Positions 6,085-6,662 of a stretch of DNA of 6,662 nucleotides are shown in pieces. This stretch comes from Massilia sp. GTDB lineage: Bacteria > Pseudomonadota > Gammaproteobacteria > Burkholderiales > Burkholderiaceae_D. Made by a program: the position numbers and the translations under genes. Position 1 is the first letter of the stretch, and every line of letters starts with the position of its first letter. The notes beneath the pieces are model-generated. The model worked only from the letters and a program-made list of their open reading frames with translations, was not told where the DNA came from and did no database searches. The stretch spans positions 4,688 through 11,349 of the forward strand of contig DOUW01000298.1 in assembly GCA_003520365.1 (NCBI GenBank), given 5' to 3'.

Positions 6085-6662
6085 TCAGGCCGCCGTCTCG
6101 AAACCTTCGAGCACGTTGACCGTGTGGATGCCGATGTCCTGCCCCAGGCCGCCCTCGAACACGAAGGCGGTCGGCAGGCCCAGCCAGGCGATGCGCTCGC
6201 CGATGCGCAGGAAGTCCGCGCCCTGCAGGCCGAATCCGCCCTCGCTTGCCGCGGTGTCGACGCCGAGCGAGACCACCAGCGCCTCGGGCGCGAACATGCC
6301 CAGCTTGATGCAGGCCGTCTCCAGCGCCGCCATCCATTGCTGTGCGCCGGCCGCGCGCGGCAGCGGCAGGTTCATGGTGTAGCCGAGCCCTTCGCCGCTG
6401 CCGGTTTCCTCGGCATAGCCAAGATAATAGGGGTAGTCGCTGCGCGGGTCGGCGTGGATCGAGACGAACAGCACGTCGCTGCGGCCATAGAAGATGCCCT
6501 GGGTGCCGTTGCCGTGGTGGTAGTCGAGGTCGAGGATCGCCACGCGCCGCAAGCCGTCGTCGAGCAGGTGCTGGGCGGCCAGCGCCGCGTTGTTCAGGAA
6601 GCAGGCGCCGCCGAAGAAGTCGGTGCCGGCATGGTGGCCCGGCGGGCGGGTCAGCGCGAAGC
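6085..6662 (-). CDS. Histone deacetylase / acetylpolyamine amidohydrolase family protein, C-terminal part
   Basis: The 5' end lies beyond the window; 191 residues and the TGA stop are visible. The family comprises Zn2+-dependent amidohydrolases that remove acetyl groups from polyamines, lysine side chains or other amides in the cytosol. Counting from the first full codon, visible marks are RPPGHHA (5-11) with the His pair, FLNNAALAAQ (21-30), LDLDYHHGNGTQ (43-54) giving ligands Asp46 and His48, a SIHADPRSDYPYYLGYAEE stretch typical of acetylpolyamine amidohydrolases, SLGVDT with the second ligand Asp135, and FEGGLG (168-173). In active members the last motif reads GGY, with Tyr as transition-state stabiliser; here it is Leu172 (codon 6145-6147). 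The zinc site therefore looks intact but the catalytic Tyr seems absent. An in-frame TTG at 6552 is only an internal Leu. It is probably co-transcribed with the elaA-like gene downstream. Confidence 0.9.
   Translation of the reverse strand, partial: FALTRPPGHHAGTDFFGGACFLNNAALAAQHLLDDGLRRVAILDLDYHHGNGTQGIFYGRSDVLFVSIHADPRSDYPYYLGYAEETGSGEGLGYTMNLPLPRAAGAQQWMAALETACIKLGMFAPEALVVSLGVDTAASEGGFGLQGADFLRIGERIAWLGLPTAFVFEGGLGQDIGIHTVNVLEGFETAA

Noticed and set aside
5546..6337. A 263-codon minus-strand frame across the elaA-like gene and the deacetylase gene
   Set aside because: It is Arg/Gly/Ala-rich and conflicts with two real, well-matched reading frames.
1..6662. A novel defence, mobile or biosynthetic system
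   Set aside because: All genes match known housekeeping families. No transposase, integrase, toxin-antitoxin pair, repeat array or non-coding RNA gene is visible.

Overview
The window is GC-rich, densely coded bacterial chromosome. The proteins closely resemble Proteobacterial housekeeping families: EttA, RarD, Kup, a lipoprotein FKBP, KgtP, ElaA and a histone-deacetylase-like amidohydrolase. The GC-rich third positions, the single-gene Kup and the sequence style suggest a betaproteobacterium of the Oxalobacteraceae/Massilia kind. This placement is an inference from protein style, not a measured one. I see no insertion sequence, prophage, tRNA, rRNA, CRISPR array or sign of recent transfer.

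Layout, left to right. On the minus strand lie the N-terminal third of ettA (1-564, cut by the window edge) and, upstream of it, rarD (649-1524). A 244-bp divergent intergenic region (1525-1768) separates rarD from kup (plus strand, 1769-3646). This region holds a plausible kup promoter with a 15-bp palindrome lying over its -10 box. A 100-bp spacer carrying an inverted repeat around a TATAAA box follows. Next come a small FKBP-type prolyl isomerase lipoprotein (3747-4181) and, after 118 bp, the alpha-ketoglutarate permease kgtP (4300-5598), all on the plus strand. On the minus strand, converging on kgtP with a 6-bp gap, are an elaA-type GNAT acetyltransferase (5605-6057) and, upstream of it, the C-terminal part of a histone deacetylase/acetylpolyamine amidohydrolase family protein (6085-6662, cut by the right edge).

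How they may work together. Most genes look like independent housekeeping units: translation control (EttA), export (RarD), K+ uptake (Kup), periplasmic folding (FKBP) and C5-dicarboxylate uptake (KgtP). The one pair that reads as an operon is deacetylase plus acetyltransferase at the right end, same strand and 27 bp apart. I find no clear novel multi-gene system. The points most worth a second look are the deacetylase-family protein, whose usual catalytic tyrosine appears to be leucine; the kup start region (TTG start overlapping the stop of a four-codon leader, with a palindrome on the promoter); and an FKBP with a shortened active-site loop and changed pocket residues.
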